From positions 62,001 through 126,000 of the forward strand of contig CAYRGJ010000003.1 in the NCBI GenBank assembly GCA_964423835.1: a stretch of 64,000 bases of DNA, given 5' to 3'. Position numbers and translations under genes: made by a program. Origin of the DNA: JAFGCL01 sp964423835 (lineage in GTDB: Bacteria; Chloroflexota; Dehalococcoidia; UBA2247; RBG-13-53-26). Positions 15,090 through 23,742 of this stretch are shown piece by piece (the first letter of the stretch is position 1; every line of letters starts with the position of its first letter). The notes below the pieces were generated by a model, which saw only the letters and a program-made list of their open reading frames with translations, ran no database searches and had not been told where the DNA came from.

Positions 15090-15572
15090 ATGTTCAAGAA
15101 GATCCTCGTTTGCCTGGATGGTTCGGATTTGGCCGAGCATGTTCTGCCGCACGTGTCGGACATGGTGAAGCCGGGGCCGGCCCGGGTCACCCTGCTGAAG
15201 GTGCTCCCGGAGACCATAGGCGGAGTTACCGGGACGTCGCAGAAGACTCCGTTGACCATGCAGGAGCGCGCCGAGGAGTACCTCAAAAGGCTGGTGGCGC
15301 CTCTGCAAGAAGCCGGGGCCGAGGTAGACTGTGTCACCCTGCTGGGCGATGCGGAAAAGGTGATAGTCAGGTACGCCCACGAGAACCAGGTTGACCTGAT
15401 CGCCATGGCCACGCACGGACGCGGCGGGCTTCAGAACACCCTGTTCGGCAGCGTGGCCCAGCACGTGCTCCGGGAATCCGGACTCCCCATGCTGCTCATC
15501 CGCCCGGCCCTGGCCAGCCTGCGCCGGATGGAAGCCGAACAGGCCAGGCGGCAGCCGGCGGCTCGGGAATAG
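15090..15572 (+). CDS. Universal stress protein, UspA family
   Basis: The 160-residue protein has the Usp fold: ILVCLDGSDLAEHVLPHV at the start, and GxxGxG-like ATHGRGGLQNTLFGSVAQHVL for nucleotide binding, ending in the strand PMLLIRP. Usp proteins bind ATP and respond to stress. The start at ATG 15090 was chosen since AGGAGG lies eight bases upstream; ATGs at 15060 and 15066 lie before that site. A basic, Arg-rich tail of 20 residues extends past the fold. Confidence 0.92.
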   Translation: MFKKILVCLDGSDLAEHVLPHVSDMVKPGPARVTLLKVLPETIGGVTGTSQKTPLTMQERAEEYLKRLVAPLQEAGAEVDCVTLLGDAEKVIVRYAHENQVDLIAMATHGRGGLQNTLFGSVAQHVLRESGLPMLLIRPALASLRRMEAEQARRQPAARE

Positions 15573-15595
15573 CTTAGCGAGCGGCCTGGCGGCCG

Positions 15596-16147
15596 TCACA
15601 CGCTGGGCTTGCCCATATCCTCGAGCAGGTCGTTGATGTTCACGCCGTCATCGAGGACGGGGCCGTCCATGCCCTTGAGCAGACTGTCGATGCTCACGTC
15701 GTCGCTTGGCGGCCGCTCGTGAGCGGGCTCCGCCGTGTGGGCCTCGCCTGGCGCTGATGCCGGCTCGAGTTCCGGCGCTCCGGCCCCGCTCTGCGCTGGC
15801 GCTGATGCCGGCTCGAGTTCCGGCGCTGCGGACCCACTCTCGGCCGCCTCACGCTGGTATACCGGCACGCCGGGCGGCTCCTCCGCTGGCGGCCGCTGCA
15901 GCATGTGGGATGGCTCTCCGCCGCCGCTGCCTGGAGCCTCCTCTATCCTCGGGGGCGGTCCTTCCTCGCGTCTGGCTGGCTCCCCATCTGGCATCGGAGG
16001 GCGCCGCCGGGCTCGTCGATCCCTCGGAGCCGCCCCGCGGTCCTCCTTGGTCCCGGACCCAATCTGCGGCCGCGCCCGCTTGTAGATAGCGTACGCGATG
16101 GCTACCGTCCAGGCTATGACGATGAATACCAGGCAGCCCGGGCTCAC
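15596..16147 (-). CDS. Single-helix anchored, disordered protein with duplicated segments
   Basis: An N-terminal transmembrane helix (CLVFIVIAWTVAIAYAI) is followed by a ~140-residue Pro/Glu/Ala-rich disordered region. Within it, the unit A-P-E-L-E-P-A-S-A-P occurs twice. The C-terminus has two similar acidic amphipathic motifs, IDSLLKGMDG and INDLLEDMGK, perhaps short binding helices. The 183-residue protein has no known family. It converges with the UspA gene. Confidence 0.55.
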   Translation of the reverse strand: MSPGCLVFIVIAWTVAIAYAIYKRARPQIGSGTKEDRGAAPRDRRARRRPPMPDGEPARREEGPPPRIEEAPGSGGGEPSHMLQRPPAEEPPGVPVYQREAAESGSAAPELEPASAPAQSGAGAPELEPASAPGEAHTAEPAHERPPSDDVSIDSLLKGMDGPVLDDGVNINDLLEDMGKPSV

Positions 16148-16262
16148 GGCATCCTTCCATCCGGGCCCATCGCCCGGGTCTTCGGCCTGATCAGGAAGTC
16201 CACGGGCACCTATTGTACCTGCCCCGGAGGTCCATTACAAAGCCATCGGCCGCGGCCACCCT

Positions 16263-16291
16263 TTGACGACGCCTTTGCCCCAAGCTACAAT
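16263..16291 (+). promoter_or_regulatory. Promoter upstream of tRNA-Ser
   Basis: TTGACG (16263-16268), a 17-base spacer and TACAAT (16286-16291). The transcript would start ~105 bases before the tRNA. Confidence 0.6.
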
Positions 16292-16348
16292 GAACTGCCC
16301 GGACAGAGGGTTGGCTAGCGATCCGTTAGCTTTTTCGGATTATGAACT

Positions 16349-16381
16349 GTCTGGTCTGCCGCCGGCCCCGGCGGGCCAGAC
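16349..16381 (+). other. Strong GC-rich hairpin between promoter and tRNA-Ser
   Basis: GTCTGG/CCAGAC outer stem with CCGCCGG/CCGGCGG inner stem. No T run follows. It lies in the predicted leader of the tRNA-Ser transcript, so it could affect processing, or the leader could be a small RNA. Confidence 0.45.
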
Positions 16382-16402
16382 TCCCGTTGAAAACGGCCCC
16401 CC

Positions 16403-16490
16403 GGAGGGGTGTCCGAGCGGTTTATGGAGACGGTCTTGAAAACCGTTCTAGTCCTTGTGGCTAGCGTGGGTTCGAATCCCACCCCCTCCG
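16403..16490 (+). tRNA. tRNA-Ser (TGA)
   Basis: Acceptor GGAGGGG/CCCCTCC, anticodon stem ACGGT/ACCGT with loop CTTGAAA (anticodon TGA), a long variable arm and T arm GGTTCGAATCC. CCA is not encoded. Confidence 0.95.
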
Positions 16491-16576
16491 CCGGCAAATC
16501 ACGCCTCTCCCTCGTCAAACTGGCAGGGGGGCTGCTCTGCATGGTATAAAGATGAGGGAATAACGGAGGTCAATAC

Positions 16577-17125
16577 ATGAGACTTTGCATAAAGAAGATC
16601 TACTGCTCCACCTGCCGCCGGCCCGTCGCCGCCGTGGAGCCACCCGGCGACCCCCCGTACCGGATACTGTGCTCCAAGTGCGGCATGACTATCTGTGTCA
16701 GCAACGGCATCTACTGGCGCCGTGGAGTCCCGGGCGAGGCTGCTCCGGCCAGGGAGCCCTCGAGCGCCCCCGCCACCACCGTGTCAGCCACCGCTCCCCC
16801 CAGGAAACCGACGGCGCCTCGCAGGCCCGCGCCCGCCAGGCCGGCCGCCGCCCGAGAAGTCAGGGCCGGGGACAGGTCTGCCAGACCGGCCGCCGCCGGA
16901 GAGATAAGAGCCGCTGACAGGCCGAAGGCGCCTGCCGGAGGGGCCAAAGCCGGGGAGAAGCCGGCCAGACCGGCCGCCGGAGAGGCGCGTGCCGCCGACA
17001 AGCCGAAGGCGGCCGCCGGAGAGGCTAAGCCCCACGACAGGGTGAAGCCGGCCGAACGCTCCCAGGAGAAGGCCAGGCCCGCGGCTCCCCCGCAGAAGCC
17101 CGCCTCCCCGCCACCCGCCGCGTAG
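16577..17125 (+). CDS. Zinc-ribbon protein with a long low-complexity tail
   Basis: Residues 1-50 carry CSTC and CSKC pairs (about residues 10-13 and 32-35), a small zinc ribbon. The remaining ~130 residues are Ala/Pro/Lys/Arg-rich and built of degenerate repeats around RPAAGEARAADKPKA, i.e. disordered and basic. ATG 16577 follows ACGGAGG. The basic tail could bind nucleic acid or the cell wall; not recognised further. It lies shortly downstream of tRNA-Ser and may share its transcript. Confidence 0.65.
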   Translation: MRLCIKKIYCSTCRRPVAAVEPPGDPPYRILCSKCGMTICVSNGIYWRRGVPGEAAPAREPSSAPATTVSATAPPRKPTAPRRPAPARPAAAREVRAGDRSARPAAAGEIRAADRPKAPAGGAKAGEKPARPAAGEARAADKPKAAAGEAKPHDRVKPAERSQEKARPAAPPQKPASPPPAA

Positions 17126-17281
17126 CACCGAAGAAGCCGCGGGCGGCCAGATCATCGGCCGTGCCGCAGAGACGGTTGCCAGCAGCGGAGCCTCGCCTCC
17201 CGCGCATGCGGGCAGATGGTTGTCAGCAACGGAGCCTGGCTACTGCGGGCGGAAGTAGGGTTGTGGAAGGAGCCCTCCCGA

Positions 17282-18445
17282 TCACGCGGCCGAGGATGGA
17301 GTCTGCTCACCGTACCAGTTGTCGCGGACCGACATCCTGACGTAAGCCTTGAGGCCCAGGTTGTCGACGCACTGCTTGAAGGTGTCGGAGGAGTACTGCG
17401 ACTCCCAGTACGTCCAGTTCTCGTAGACCTGGCAGGCATCGGTGGGCACTCCCCTGATCCCCACGCTGATGCGGTTGCCGCCCGTGGCCTGGAAGGTGTT
17501 GTGGTGAATGATGATGGTGCCGCCGGCGGGCACGCTTGCGTCGGGGCCGCCGTTGAAACCCCATGATGGGTCATCGTTGCCCCCGTGCATGTCAAAGGCG
17601 GTGTTGGTGGCGTTGGGGCCGGCGATGTTGTAGCGGGCCTCGTAGCTGCTCACCGGATATCCCCGGGCCCCGGCGATGGCGTGGCGGTAGTAGTCGAAGT
17701 AGTTGGCCTCGATGAGCGCGGTGCCGCCGGACACGCACACCCCGTAGCCGAAGCCGGCAGCCTGGCAGTGGTGGATGTAGTTGTGATGGAAATGCGCGTA
17801 GTGGTGGTCTCCCACGCCAACGCCGGACTGCGGCCAGTTGAAGACCTCGCAGTTGTCCACCTCAACGTCGTCTCCCGCCGCCACCAGCCCGGCATAGAGC
17901 GGGTAGGTCCGGGAGGTGGTCCCGTTCGGTCCCCTCACCCGCAGCCCCGTCACCCGCCCCCTGCTCCGGATCTCCATGAAGGACGGAAAGCCCGAGGCGG
18001 TGGTATCGTTGGCATAGATCAGCGCCCCGGCGGACCCGCCCTGCCCCCGCCCGCTGGCCAGCGTCACCCCCGCCGGGACGGCGATGTCCGTTTTCCCCGT
18101 GAGATCGATCTCGGCGGCATCATCAACGTACACCACATCGCCGGACGACGCGCCGGACAGGGCGCTCAGGAGCTCGGCTTTGGTGCGGACCACGCGGTCC
18201 GCGGATGCGGGCGTCACCATGCGGCTGTACCCCTCTCCTCCCCCGATGCCGTCGCCTGTGGGGTTGACGCCGGCACCGTAGCCGCTGGGGATGCTGCCGG
18301 GGTCAATGGGCAGGGTCCGGCTGGGCCCGGACGGCTCGGACCCGCCGCAGCCAGCAAGCCCCAGGGCGGCGGCCACCAGGCCCATGACAATGACCATCGC
18401 CAGCAGCAGGCGCATGGGGCGACGGGGCAAAAGGGTCGCGCTCAC
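17282..18445 (-). CDS. Lipoprotein with right-handed beta-helix (pectate-lyase-like)
   Basis: The signal peptide ends in the lipobox LAGC near residue 33. The mature part runs through an acidic linker and then a parallel beta-helix: VVRTKAELLSALSGASSGDVV, IDLTGKTDIAVPAGVTLAS, then stacked turns rich in Asn and His (NCEVFNWPQ, HFHHNYIHHC, IEANYFDYYRHA, IIIHHNTFQ). This fold is typical of polysaccharide lyases and surface carbohydrate-binding proteins. I cannot identify the catalytic residues, so substrate and activity are unknown. 387 residues; start GTG after GAAGG. Divergent from the gene at 18511. Confidence 0.75.
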   Translation of the reverse strand: MSATLLPRRPMRLLLAMVIVMGLVAAALGLAGCGGSEPSGPSRTLPIDPGSIPSGYGAGVNPTGDGIGGGEGYSRMVTPASADRVVRTKAELLSALSGASSGDVVYVDDAAEIDLTGKTDIAVPAGVTLASGRGQGGSAGALIYANDTTASGFPSFMEIRSRGRVTGLRVRGPNGTTSRTYPLYAGLVAAGDDVEVDNCEVFNWPQSGVGVGDHHYAHFHHNYIHHCQAAGFGYGVCVSGGTALIEANYFDYYRHAIAGARGYPVSSYEARYNIAGPNATNTAFDMHGGNDDPSWGFNGGPDASVPAGGTIIIHHNTFQATGGNRISVGIRGVPTDACQVYENWTYWESQYSSDTFKQCVDNLGLKAYVRMSVRDNWYGEQTPSSAA

Positions 18446-18475
18446 ACCTTCATGGTATCAAACAACACCCCGGTA

Positions 18476-18504
18476 TTGCCATGCAGACCGGCCTGGACTA
18501 TTAT
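18476..18504 (+). promoter_or_regulatory. Promoter giving a leaderless mRNA
   Basis: TTGCCA (18476-18481), 17-base spacer, TATTAT (18499-18504). The expected start point is 18510-18511, exactly the ATG of the next gene. Confidence 0.65.
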
Positions 18505-18510
18505 GTGCCC

Positions 18511-19008
18511 ATGAAGCTGAAACGAGCCCTGGACGGACCCTGCTGCCCCCGGTTCGACCCCGCTCCCTGGGATGGGCAGACCCACGATTGGAAGGACAAG
18601 CCCTTCATAGTGGAGACCATCCCGCAGTTCCTCCACATGCCGTTCCCTCCCATGTTCAGCCGGAAGGTGAAGCTGCTGTGGCTGCGCGCCGAGGCTGCCA
18701 GGGCGACGCCCGAGACGAAGGACTTCCTGCTCATGTCCTACGACCCGTCGCCCTGGAAGTCCGAGATGTACATGTCCGTGACCAAGCCGGTCCTCGGGGC
18801 GCGCAACGTGACCCTGAGCGGCACCTTCTTCAGCCGGACCTTCGATGGGCCGTACAATGCGGTGCCAAAGTGGCTGAAGCGGATGGAGGCGGAGATCACC
18901 AGCCAGGGACGGAAGGCCGCCAGGTACTACGTGTACTTCACCACCTGCCCCAAGTGCGCCAAGACCTACGGGCACAACTGGGCGGTGGTTCTGGCGCATC
19001 TGGCGTAG
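18511..19008 (+). CDS. Conserved protein of unknown function with C-terminal CxxC
   Basis: The 165-residue protein reads MKLKRALDGPCCPRFDPAPW at the start and ends with YYVYFTTCPKCAKTYGHNW, a CxxC pair that may bind metal. The segment DPSPWKSEMYMSVTKPVLGA is in between. I believe this to be a conserved bacterial/archaeal family sometimes labelled hydrolase, but I see no known catalytic motif. Start was set at ATG 18511, not the in-frame ATG at 18481, because 18481 lies in the -35 element of the promoter. The mRNA would be leaderless. Confidence 0.7.
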   Translation: MKLKRALDGPCCPRFDPAPWDGQTHDWKDKPFIVETIPQFLHMPFPPMFSRKVKLLWLRAEAARATPETKDFLLMSYDPSPWKSEMYMSVTKPVLGARNVTLSGTFFSRTFDGPYNAVPKWLKRMEAEITSQGRKAARYYVYFTTCPKCAKTYGHNWAVVLAHLA

Positions 19009-19070
19009 CGCTGACCGGGTGCCGGCCCAACTGGCACCGCGCTGATTCCGCCGGATAGCAGCGCTCGGCG

Positions 19071-20762
19071 TCAGTCCCGCACTGAGACGCCGGACAGCAG
19101 GGGGTATCCCAGCGGGCTCAGGAAGTAGCCCTGCACCCGGGGCTTGATCAGCAGGTAGCTCCGCCCGAACCAGAGTGGCACGCAGGCCGCGTCCTGGCTG
19201 ATGAGCTTGACCTCAGCCTGCGAGTAGAGAGCGGCCCGGGCCGCCTCGCCAGGCTCCACCGCCGCCTGGTCCAGCAGAGCGTCGTACGCGGCGTCCACGT
19301 AGCCCCCGACATTGTTCACGCTGCCGCTGCGGAACAGGACGTCCAGGAAGTCCTGGGGATCAGGGTAGTCCGCCGACCAGCCGAAGAAGAACAGGTCATC
19401 CTTTTCTTCATCAAGATGGTCGAAGTAGGCATCGCCATCCAGCTGCCGCACCTCTACCTCCGCGCCCAGGCCCTGCTGCCACTGGTAGAGCACGGCGGTG
19501 AAGTAGGGAGCCACGTCGCCGCTGCTGCCGGGCAGGGTGACCACCACCTTCAGCGGGCTCCCGCCCGGGCCGTAGCCCGCCTGGGCCAGCAGGGCCCTGG
19601 CCGCATCCAGATCGGGCGCCAACCCGGCAGAGCCGGCGCCGGAGCCCATCATGCCCGGCGGCACAATGCCGCCGGCCGCCTCCACGGAGTCCAGCAGGAC
19701 CTGGCTCACCACGCGCTCCCTGTCCAGCGCCAGGCAGAAGGCCCGGCGCACCCTGGCATCCGCGAACGGGGCCCTGGTGCAGTTGAACCCCAGGTAGGTG
19801 ATGTTGTACTGGGGGTAGATGGATAGCTGGGAGTGCAGCGGATTGGCGGTGTCCGTCACCCTCTCCAGGCTGTATATCGAGACCCCGGCGACATCGGCCT
19901 GGCCCTGCTCATAGAGCTGCATGGGATAGCCGGCATTGAAGCGGAAGGCCACGTGACCCACCCTGGCCTTTTCCCGGTAGAAGCCATCGTGGCGCGCCAG
20001 CAGCAGCAGCCGGCCCTGCTCCCAGCCCTCGAGCCTGAAGGGCCCGGTGCCATTGGGCTGGCGCCACCACTGGCCGCCACCCTCCGCCTCCTCCCGGTCC
20101 ACCACGAAGGACACCGGCTGGGCCAGCTTGGCCAGGAAGTAGGCCTTCGGCGCGTCGATGGTGACCCGCAGCGTGTGGTCGTCAAGGGCCGCGACGCCCG
20201 ATATCTCCTCGGCATCGCCGGCCAGCACGGCTGCCGCGCCCACGATGTCGTTCAGGTAGGTGGCGGCGGTCAGCGACCCGGTGGCGGGGCGGCAGGCCCT
20301 TTCCCAGGAGTACTTGAAGTCGGCCGCGGTTACCGCCCGGCCCTCATGGAAGGCGGCAGCCTCCCGCAGGTGGAAGGTGTACACCGTGGCGGTGCTGTCC
20401 GTCTCCCAGCCGGCGGCCACGTCCGGCACCAGGTCCATGCCGGCATCGAAGGTCACCAGCCCGCTGAATATCTGCATGATGTAGCTGACCGAGCCCACCT
20501 CCCGGGCCAGGGCCGGGTCCAGCGTGGCAGGGTCGGCATCCACCAGCAGCAGGGTGTCCCGGTCCGGGATGGAGAGCCCGGGCCCGGCGCCGGTGAAGCA
20601 GTCGCCGCCCAGGCAGAGCGGGACCAGCAACACCAGGGCCGTCAGGGCCAGGGCCACCAGGACCCGGGCCAGCGACGAGGCCCGGGATGAGGCCCGGGAT
20701 CGCACGCGTCCCGCCAGAGATGGTGACGCTGAACGGGCAGTGCCTCTCAGGTCACCGGCCAT
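19071..20762 (-). CDS. ABC-type solute-binding protein, family 5 (peptide/dipeptide type)
   Basis: The 563-residue protein has an N-terminal membrane/signal segment (LVALALTALVLLVPLCLGGDC, perhaps a lipobox) and the family-5 signature: DPATLDPALAREVG, VTFDAGMDLVPDVAAGWE, TFHLREAAAFHEGRAVTAADF and a long lobe ending in GWSADYPDPQDFLDVLF. Such proteins capture peptides or nickel/sugars for an ABC importer. No permease genes are beside it. Start was placed at ATG 20762, which overlaps the TAA of the peptidase gene by one base, so translation is coupled. The protein is the last of the pgk-apgM-tpiA-miaA operon direction. Confidence 0.85.
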   Translation of the reverse strand: MAGDLRGTARSASPSLAGRVRSRASSRASSLARVLVALALTALVLLVPLCLGGDCFTGAGPGLSIPDRDTLLLVDADPATLDPALAREVGSVSYIMQIFSGLVTFDAGMDLVPDVAAGWETDSTATVYTFHLREAAAFHEGRAVTAADFKYSWERACRPATGSLTAATYLNDIVGAAAVLAGDAEEISGVAALDDHTLRVTIDAPKAYFLAKLAQPVSFVVDREEAEGGGQWWRQPNGTGPFRLEGWEQGRLLLLARHDGFYREKARVGHVAFRFNAGYPMQLYEQGQADVAGVSIYSLERVTDTANPLHSQLSIYPQYNITYLGFNCTRAPFADARVRRAFCLALDRERVVSQVLLDSVEAAGGIVPPGMMGSGAGSAGLAPDLDAARALLAQAGYGPGGSPLKVVVTLPGSSGDVAPYFTAVLYQWQQGLGAEVEVRQLDGDAYFDHLDEEKDDLFFFGWSADYPDPQDFLDVLFRSGSVNNVGGYVDAAYDALLDQAAVEPGEAARAALYSQAEVKLISQDAACVPLWFGRSYLLIKPRVQGYFLSPLGYPLLSGVSVRD

Positions 20763-22033
20763 TAGACGCTCCCCGCCGTCAGGTAGGACTTCCACTGCGC
20801 GTCGAGCGCGCTCGGGTCCAGCCCGTAAACCGCCTGGAGGGCCTCCTCGTAGCCGCTACCCGCGGTGATGGCCGCCAGAAAGGCCAGCATCCTCTCCTGG
20901 CCGCCATGGCGCTCCAGCAGGTAGTCCACCAGGCTGTAGCTCTCGGCATAGGCCAGGTAGGCGGCATTGGTATCCGTGGGGAATGAGCTGGACAGGCTCT
21001 GCACCGAGTCGAGCTGCCGGGCCCTGACGGCCGCACTCAAGACGGAGGCAAAGCTGGCGTCCAGCGGGCCCTCGGAGTACATGGCCAGCCCCTCGTCCAG
21101 CCAGGTGGGCAGCGAAACGCCGTAGCCGTTCATGGTCGCCTGGTGCACCACCAGATGGGCCATCTCGTGGGCCATGGCCCCTTCTCCCCATTCCACCTCG
21201 GCGCGTGACGTGCCCACCCCCAGGGCCACGATGGAGTACTCGGTGAATGCCAGGCCCCCGGTCCAGGGATCCGGGTAGACCACTGAGTCCTGCAGGTCGC
21301 CAATGCCATTGTAGATGTAGACCTCGATGGGGCGCCGGGGCCTGGCCCCGATGTCCCCCGCCAGCAGGTCCAATCCCTCTTCGCCGGCGTCCGCCAGCCT
21401 GCGGGCGAAACCGTCATCGCCGTGGTACCAGTAGAGGGTGAAGCTGGCGCTGCGCAACTCCTGCCACTGGTGGCGCCCGTCGTCAAACCGCAGCGTCCTG
21501 GCCGGCGTGTCCGCCTCATGGCCCGAGGCGTCACTGATGGACCACCAGTAGGAGAGGCCGGCGCCCGGTGGCAGCCCGCCGGTCTGCTTCATGTCCCAGG
21601 TCCAGGAGGCCACCGTCTCCTGCCCCGGCGTGAAATCGGGGAAGGCCACGCTGGTGACAGGGAAGATGCCCATCCGGTCCATCCGGTACTGAAGGGTGAC
21701 GGCGGTTATCTCCGCATCCCCCCGGGCCCCCAGGCGGAACTCGATGGCATCGGGGAAATCCACTTCCGGAGTCTCCAGGGTAACGGTGAACGGGCCGGCG
21801 GCCACGGTCTCGCCTTCCACCGGGCCCGGGCCATCGGGCCCGCCGTCACCCGAAGAGCAGGATGAAGGCGCCAGGCACAGCGCCACCAGCAGCAGCGCCA
21901 GCAGAAGCAGCACCGCAAGGCGCAGCTGCGCCAGAAGGGGCCACCGCCACAACAGCGCCGGCCGGCGCCACCGGGCCACGTCCCCTGCCATCCTCTCGCC
22001 GGGGGGGCGGCCTGCTTCCGGCAGGGCAGCCAT
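20762..22033 (-). CDS. Peptidase MA-like zinc metalloprotease, membrane-anchored
   Basis: The N-terminus has a basic stretch and a hydrophobic helix ending in APSSC (lipobox-like), then an immunoglobulin-like beta region, then the gluzincin peptidase domain. The HEMAH motif (about residues 285-289) with WLDEGLAMYSEG downstream gives two His and a third Glu for zinc. Surface or periplasm-side location expected. 423 residues. ATG follows directly after the miaA stop codon. Substrates unknown. Confidence 0.8.
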   Translation of the reverse strand: MAALPEAGRPPGERMAGDVARWRRPALLWRWPLLAQLRLAVLLLLALLLVALCLAPSSCSSGDGGPDGPGPVEGETVAAGPFTVTLETPEVDFPDAIEFRLGARGDAEITAVTLQYRMDRMGIFPVTSVAFPDFTPGQETVASWTWDMKQTGGLPPGAGLSYWWSISDASGHEADTPARTLRFDDGRHQWQELRSASFTLYWYHGDDGFARRLADAGEEGLDLLAGDIGARPRRPIEVYIYNGIGDLQDSVVYPDPWTGGLAFTEYSIVALGVGTSRAEVEWGEGAMAHEMAHLVVHQATMNGYGVSLPTWLDEGLAMYSEGPLDASFASVLSAAVRARQLDSVQSLSSSFPTDTNAAYLAYAESYSLVDYLLERHGGQERMLAFLAAITAGSGYEEALQAVYGLDPSALDAQWKSYLTAGSV

Positions 22034-22948
22034 CTACGCCAGGGCCTCCCGGACGAAGGCCACGGCCCCGGCCTCGGGAGCGCCATCGACATCGAACCAC
22101 CGGATCCGCGGATCGTTCAGCCGGAACCAGGCATACTGGTGGCGGGCGAAGCGGTGCGTCTCAAACTTGATCCGGTGCACCGCCATGGCCAGGGCCATCT
22201 TTCCATTCAGAAACTGGTGGACCTCCTTGTAGCCGACGCTGGACATGGCCGGCAGTCCCGGCCCGTAGCCCCTTTGCAGCAGCGCCCTCACCTCCTGCAC
22301 CAGGCCCCGCTCTATCATCTGGTCCACGCGGCGGTCGATCATCTCGTAGAGACGGGCCCTCTGTGCCGTGAGCCCCAGCATCACCGTCCTGAACGATGGC
22401 GGCCGCCGGGGCCGCCGCTCCGGCGCCGGCCGGCCGGTGGTGTAGCGCACCTCCAGCGCCCGGATGACCCGGCGCACATTACGGGGGTCGATGGCGGCGG
22501 CCGCCTCCTGGTCCACCCTCTCCAGCTCCCGGTACAGGGACCTGGCCCCCTGCGCAGCGGCCTGGGCCTCCAGGCGCTGCCTCAACGCGAGGTCGGGCTC
22601 CACCCGGGGGATCTCCCAGCCCTCCACCATGGACCATACATAGAGACCGCTCCCGCCCACCAGGATGGGCAGCTTGCCCGTCCTGAGCACCTGCTGGATG
22701 GCCTCCGCGGCCAGGGGCTGGTACAGGGCCACGCTGAAGTCCGCATCCGGATCCACCACGTCTATGAGGTGGTGCGGCACCTCGGAGCGCTCCTCGGCCG
22801 TGGGCTTGGCCGTGCCGATGTCCATGTAGCGGTAGACCTGGCGGCTGTCCGCGCTGATGATCTCGCCGTTGAAGGACCGGGCCAGGAGGGCCGCCAGCCG
22901 GCTCTTGCCAACGGCCGTAGGCCCCACGATAGCGACTACGGTCTTCAT
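22034..22948 (-). CDS. miaA: tRNA dimethylallyltransferase MiaA
   Basis: MiaA adds a dimethylallyl group to A37 of tRNAs reading codons that start with U. The 304-residue protein has the P-loop GPTAVGKS, then ADSRQVYRYMDIGTAKPT and VGGSGLYVWSMVEGW, and VRRVIRALEV. The C-terminal part keeps SVGYKEV and RHQYAWFR. Length is normal. ATGA overlaps the tpiA stop. Note that the window also holds tRNA-Tyr and tRNA-Ser(TGA), both expected substrates. Confidence 0.96.
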   Translation of the reverse strand: MKTVVAIVGPTAVGKSRLAALLARSFNGEIISADSRQVYRYMDIGTAKPTAEERSEVPHHLIDVVDPDADFSVALYQPLAAEAIQQVLRTGKLPILVGGSGLYVWSMVEGWEIPRVEPDLALRQRLEAQAAAQGARSLYRELERVDQEAAAAIDPRNVRRVIRALEVRYTTGRPAPERRPRRPPSFRTVMLGLTAQRARLYEMIDRRVDQMIERGLVQEVRALLQRGYGPGLPAMSSVGYKEVHQFLNGKMALAMAVHRIKFETHRFARHQYAWFRLNDPRIRWFDVDGAPEAGAVAFVREALA

Positions 22949-23706
22949 ACCCGCTTGGTCTTGGCCGTCTGCTCCACGATGCTGACGAACTCCGGGGCCT
23001 TGAGGCTGGCGCCTCCCACCAGGCCGCCATCTATCTCCGGCTGCGAGATGAACTCCACGATGTTGGCCCCGGTGACGCTGCCCCCGTACTGGATGCGCAG
23101 GGCGGCGGCCGCCTCATCTCCGAACAGCCCGCGCACCGTCTGCCGGATCAGCCCGATGGTGGCATTGGCCTGCTGGCCGGTGGCCGCTTTGCCGGTGCCG
23201 ATGGCCCAGATGGGCTCGTAGGCGATGACCAGCCCGCCCGGCTGGTCCAGTCCCGCCAGGCCCATCTTCACCTGCCGGGTGACCACTTCCTCGGTCCGGC
23301 CGCCCTCGTTCTCGGCCAGGGTCTCTCCCACGCACATGATGGGCAGAAGCTTGAACTTGAAGGCCGCCTTCACCTTGCGGTTGACGATCTCGTCCGTCTC
23401 CCCGAAGAGCTGCCGCCTCTCAGAGTGGCCCACGATGACGTACTGGCACAGCCCGGTCAGCATGGCCGGGGACACCTCCCCGGTGTAGGCCCCCTTCTCC
23501 TCGAAATGCAGGTTCTGGGCGCCCAGCTTCACCGACGAGTGCTCCAGGACCGGCTTCACCTCGGCCAGGGAGACGAATGGCGGGCAGACCACCTTCTCCA
23601 CCCCGCCTATATCCTGCAGGCCCCCCAGCATGTCCCGCACCAGGGCCACCGCCTCCTCGACGGTGGTGTTCATCTTCCAGTTTCCGGCGATTATGGGCAA
23701 GCGCAT
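22945..23706 (-). CDS. tpiA: Triosephosphate isomerase
   Basis: The 253-residue TIM barrel has the conserved GNWKMN start (Lys in the active site), YVIVGHSERR (catalytic His), AYEPIWAIGTGKAA (catalytic Glu and loop 6) and YGGSVTGAN. It interconverts DHAP and glyceraldehyde 3-phosphate. It sits in the pgk-apgM-tpiA operon and overlaps miaA by four bases. Confidence 0.97.
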   Translation of the reverse strand: MRLPIIAGNWKMNTTVEEAVALVRDMLGGLQDIGGVEKVVCPPFVSLAEVKPVLEHSSVKLGAQNLHFEEKGAYTGEVSPAMLTGLCQYVIVGHSERRQLFGETDEIVNRKVKAAFKFKLLPIMCVGETLAENEGGRTEEVVTRQVKMGLAGLDQPGGLVIAYEPIWAIGTGKAATGQQANATIGLIRQTVRGLFGDEAAAALRIQYGGSVTGANIVEFISQPEIDGGLVGGASLKAPEFVSIVEQTAKTKRV

Positions 23707-23742
23707 GATTCTCCTCTCGCTCTTGGCCGCCTGTGCCAGGCA

